64,000 nucleotides of DNA, from NCBI RefSeq assembly GCF_001544455.2, contig NZ_FCOC02000003.1, forward strand, positions 186,001 to 250,000. The letters run 5' to 3'. Below the pieces are notes generated by a model. That model saw only the letters and a program-made list of their open reading frames with translations, was not told the DNA's origin and did no database searches. Shown here piece after piece: positions 63,840 to 64,000 of this stretch (the stretch's first letter is position 1; every line of letters starts with the position of its first letter). The translations under genes and the position numbers were made by a program. Source of the stretch: Caballeronia sordidicola (lineage in GTDB: Bacteria; Pseudomonadota; Gammaproteobacteria; Burkholderiales; Burkholderiaceae).

Positions 63840-64000
63840 ATGACAACGATAGCTGTGATTCACACCGGACCCGTGACCGTTTTGCCAATCAAGGAGCAAC
63901 TCAACGAATTGATCGCCGACGCGCGCGTGATCAACATCATGGACGACAGCTTGCTGAACGACGTGCGCGCAGCCGGCCATCTGACGCCGGAAGTCGCGAG
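63840..64000 (+). CDS. Asp/Glu racemase-family protein, 3' truncated by window
   Basis: The first 53 codons of a gene running off the window: MTTIAVIHTGPVTVLPIKEQL, DARVINIMDDSLLNDVRAAG. The IAVIHTGP start and NIMDDSLL resemble Asp/Glu/hydantoin racemase-family proteins found in sugar catabolic operons. It follows the ATPase gene by 28 bases. Function cannot be fixed from this fragment. Confidence 0.65.
   Translation, partial: MTTIAVIHTGPVTVLPIKEQLNELIADARVINIMDDSLLNDVRAAGHLTPEVA

Overview
The window looks like chromosome of a Burkholderiaceae bacterium of the Paraburkholderia/Caballeronia type. The grounds are high GC, dense ATGA-coupled operons, and near-textbook proteobacterial versions of tetrahydromethanopterin (H4MPT) enzymes, red-type RuBisCO, PQQ synthesis and XoxF. 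I see no rRNA, tRNA, CRISPR array, insertion sequence or phage gene.

Bases 1-45,536 form a nearly continuous island for lanthanide-dependent, autotrophic methylotrophy. Left edge: exported DUF3280-type protein, PQQ-associated beta-propeller, TonB-dependent receptor, and a sensor kinase whose 3' end overlaps that of a LuxR-type response regulator. On the minus strand fhcB-A-D-C, a cytochrome b561, pqqB-C-D-E and the response regulator form one tight gene string. Next come cofactor genes: a HisA-like protein and mfnD, mfnF, mfnE, mfnB homologues for (methylo)furan synthesis, DUF447, and a detached pqqA. Divergent from pqqA is a Calvin cycle operon, cbbL-S-X-F-P-T-A. Then a sigma-54 activator sits in an operon with dmrB and a dihydropteroate synthase-like gene, followed by folB, a Cys-containing periplasmic protein, fae, and a minus-strand string phhB, mptG, mtdB, ATP-grasp gene, mch, mptN-like, citG-like. 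Facing it is xoxF-xoxG-xoxJ plus an unknown exported protein, then a CbbR-like regulator.

The logic is methanol to formaldehyde (XoxF/G/J, PQQ), formaldehyde to formate (Fae, MtdB, Mch, Fhc, with H4MPT and methanofuran made locally), and CO2 fixation by CBB. No formate dehydrogenase is in the window. The most interesting regulatory signal is a set of -24/-12 (sigma-54) promoter-like sequences: 11 of 12 consensus positions upstream of pqqA, phhB-mptG and fhcB, and weaker ones upstream of xoxF and fae. Together with the resident sigma-54 activator they suggest a dedicated C1 regulon.

Bases 45,600-52,100 are mixed housekeeping/accessory genes: DUF72, DUF3857 transglutaminase-like, rdgC, GNAT, and an exported alpha/beta hydrolase. 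Bases 52,400-59,126 hold a four-carbon acid sugar catabolic operon: FadR-type regulator, ltnD, otnK, otnC, MFS transporter, otnI, denD. Bases 59,172-64,000 hold an SDR divergent from a CUT2-type sugar ABC transporter (permease, binding protein, ATPase) and a truncated Asp/Glu racemase-family gene. All functions are inferred from recognisable motifs and context; no database search was run.
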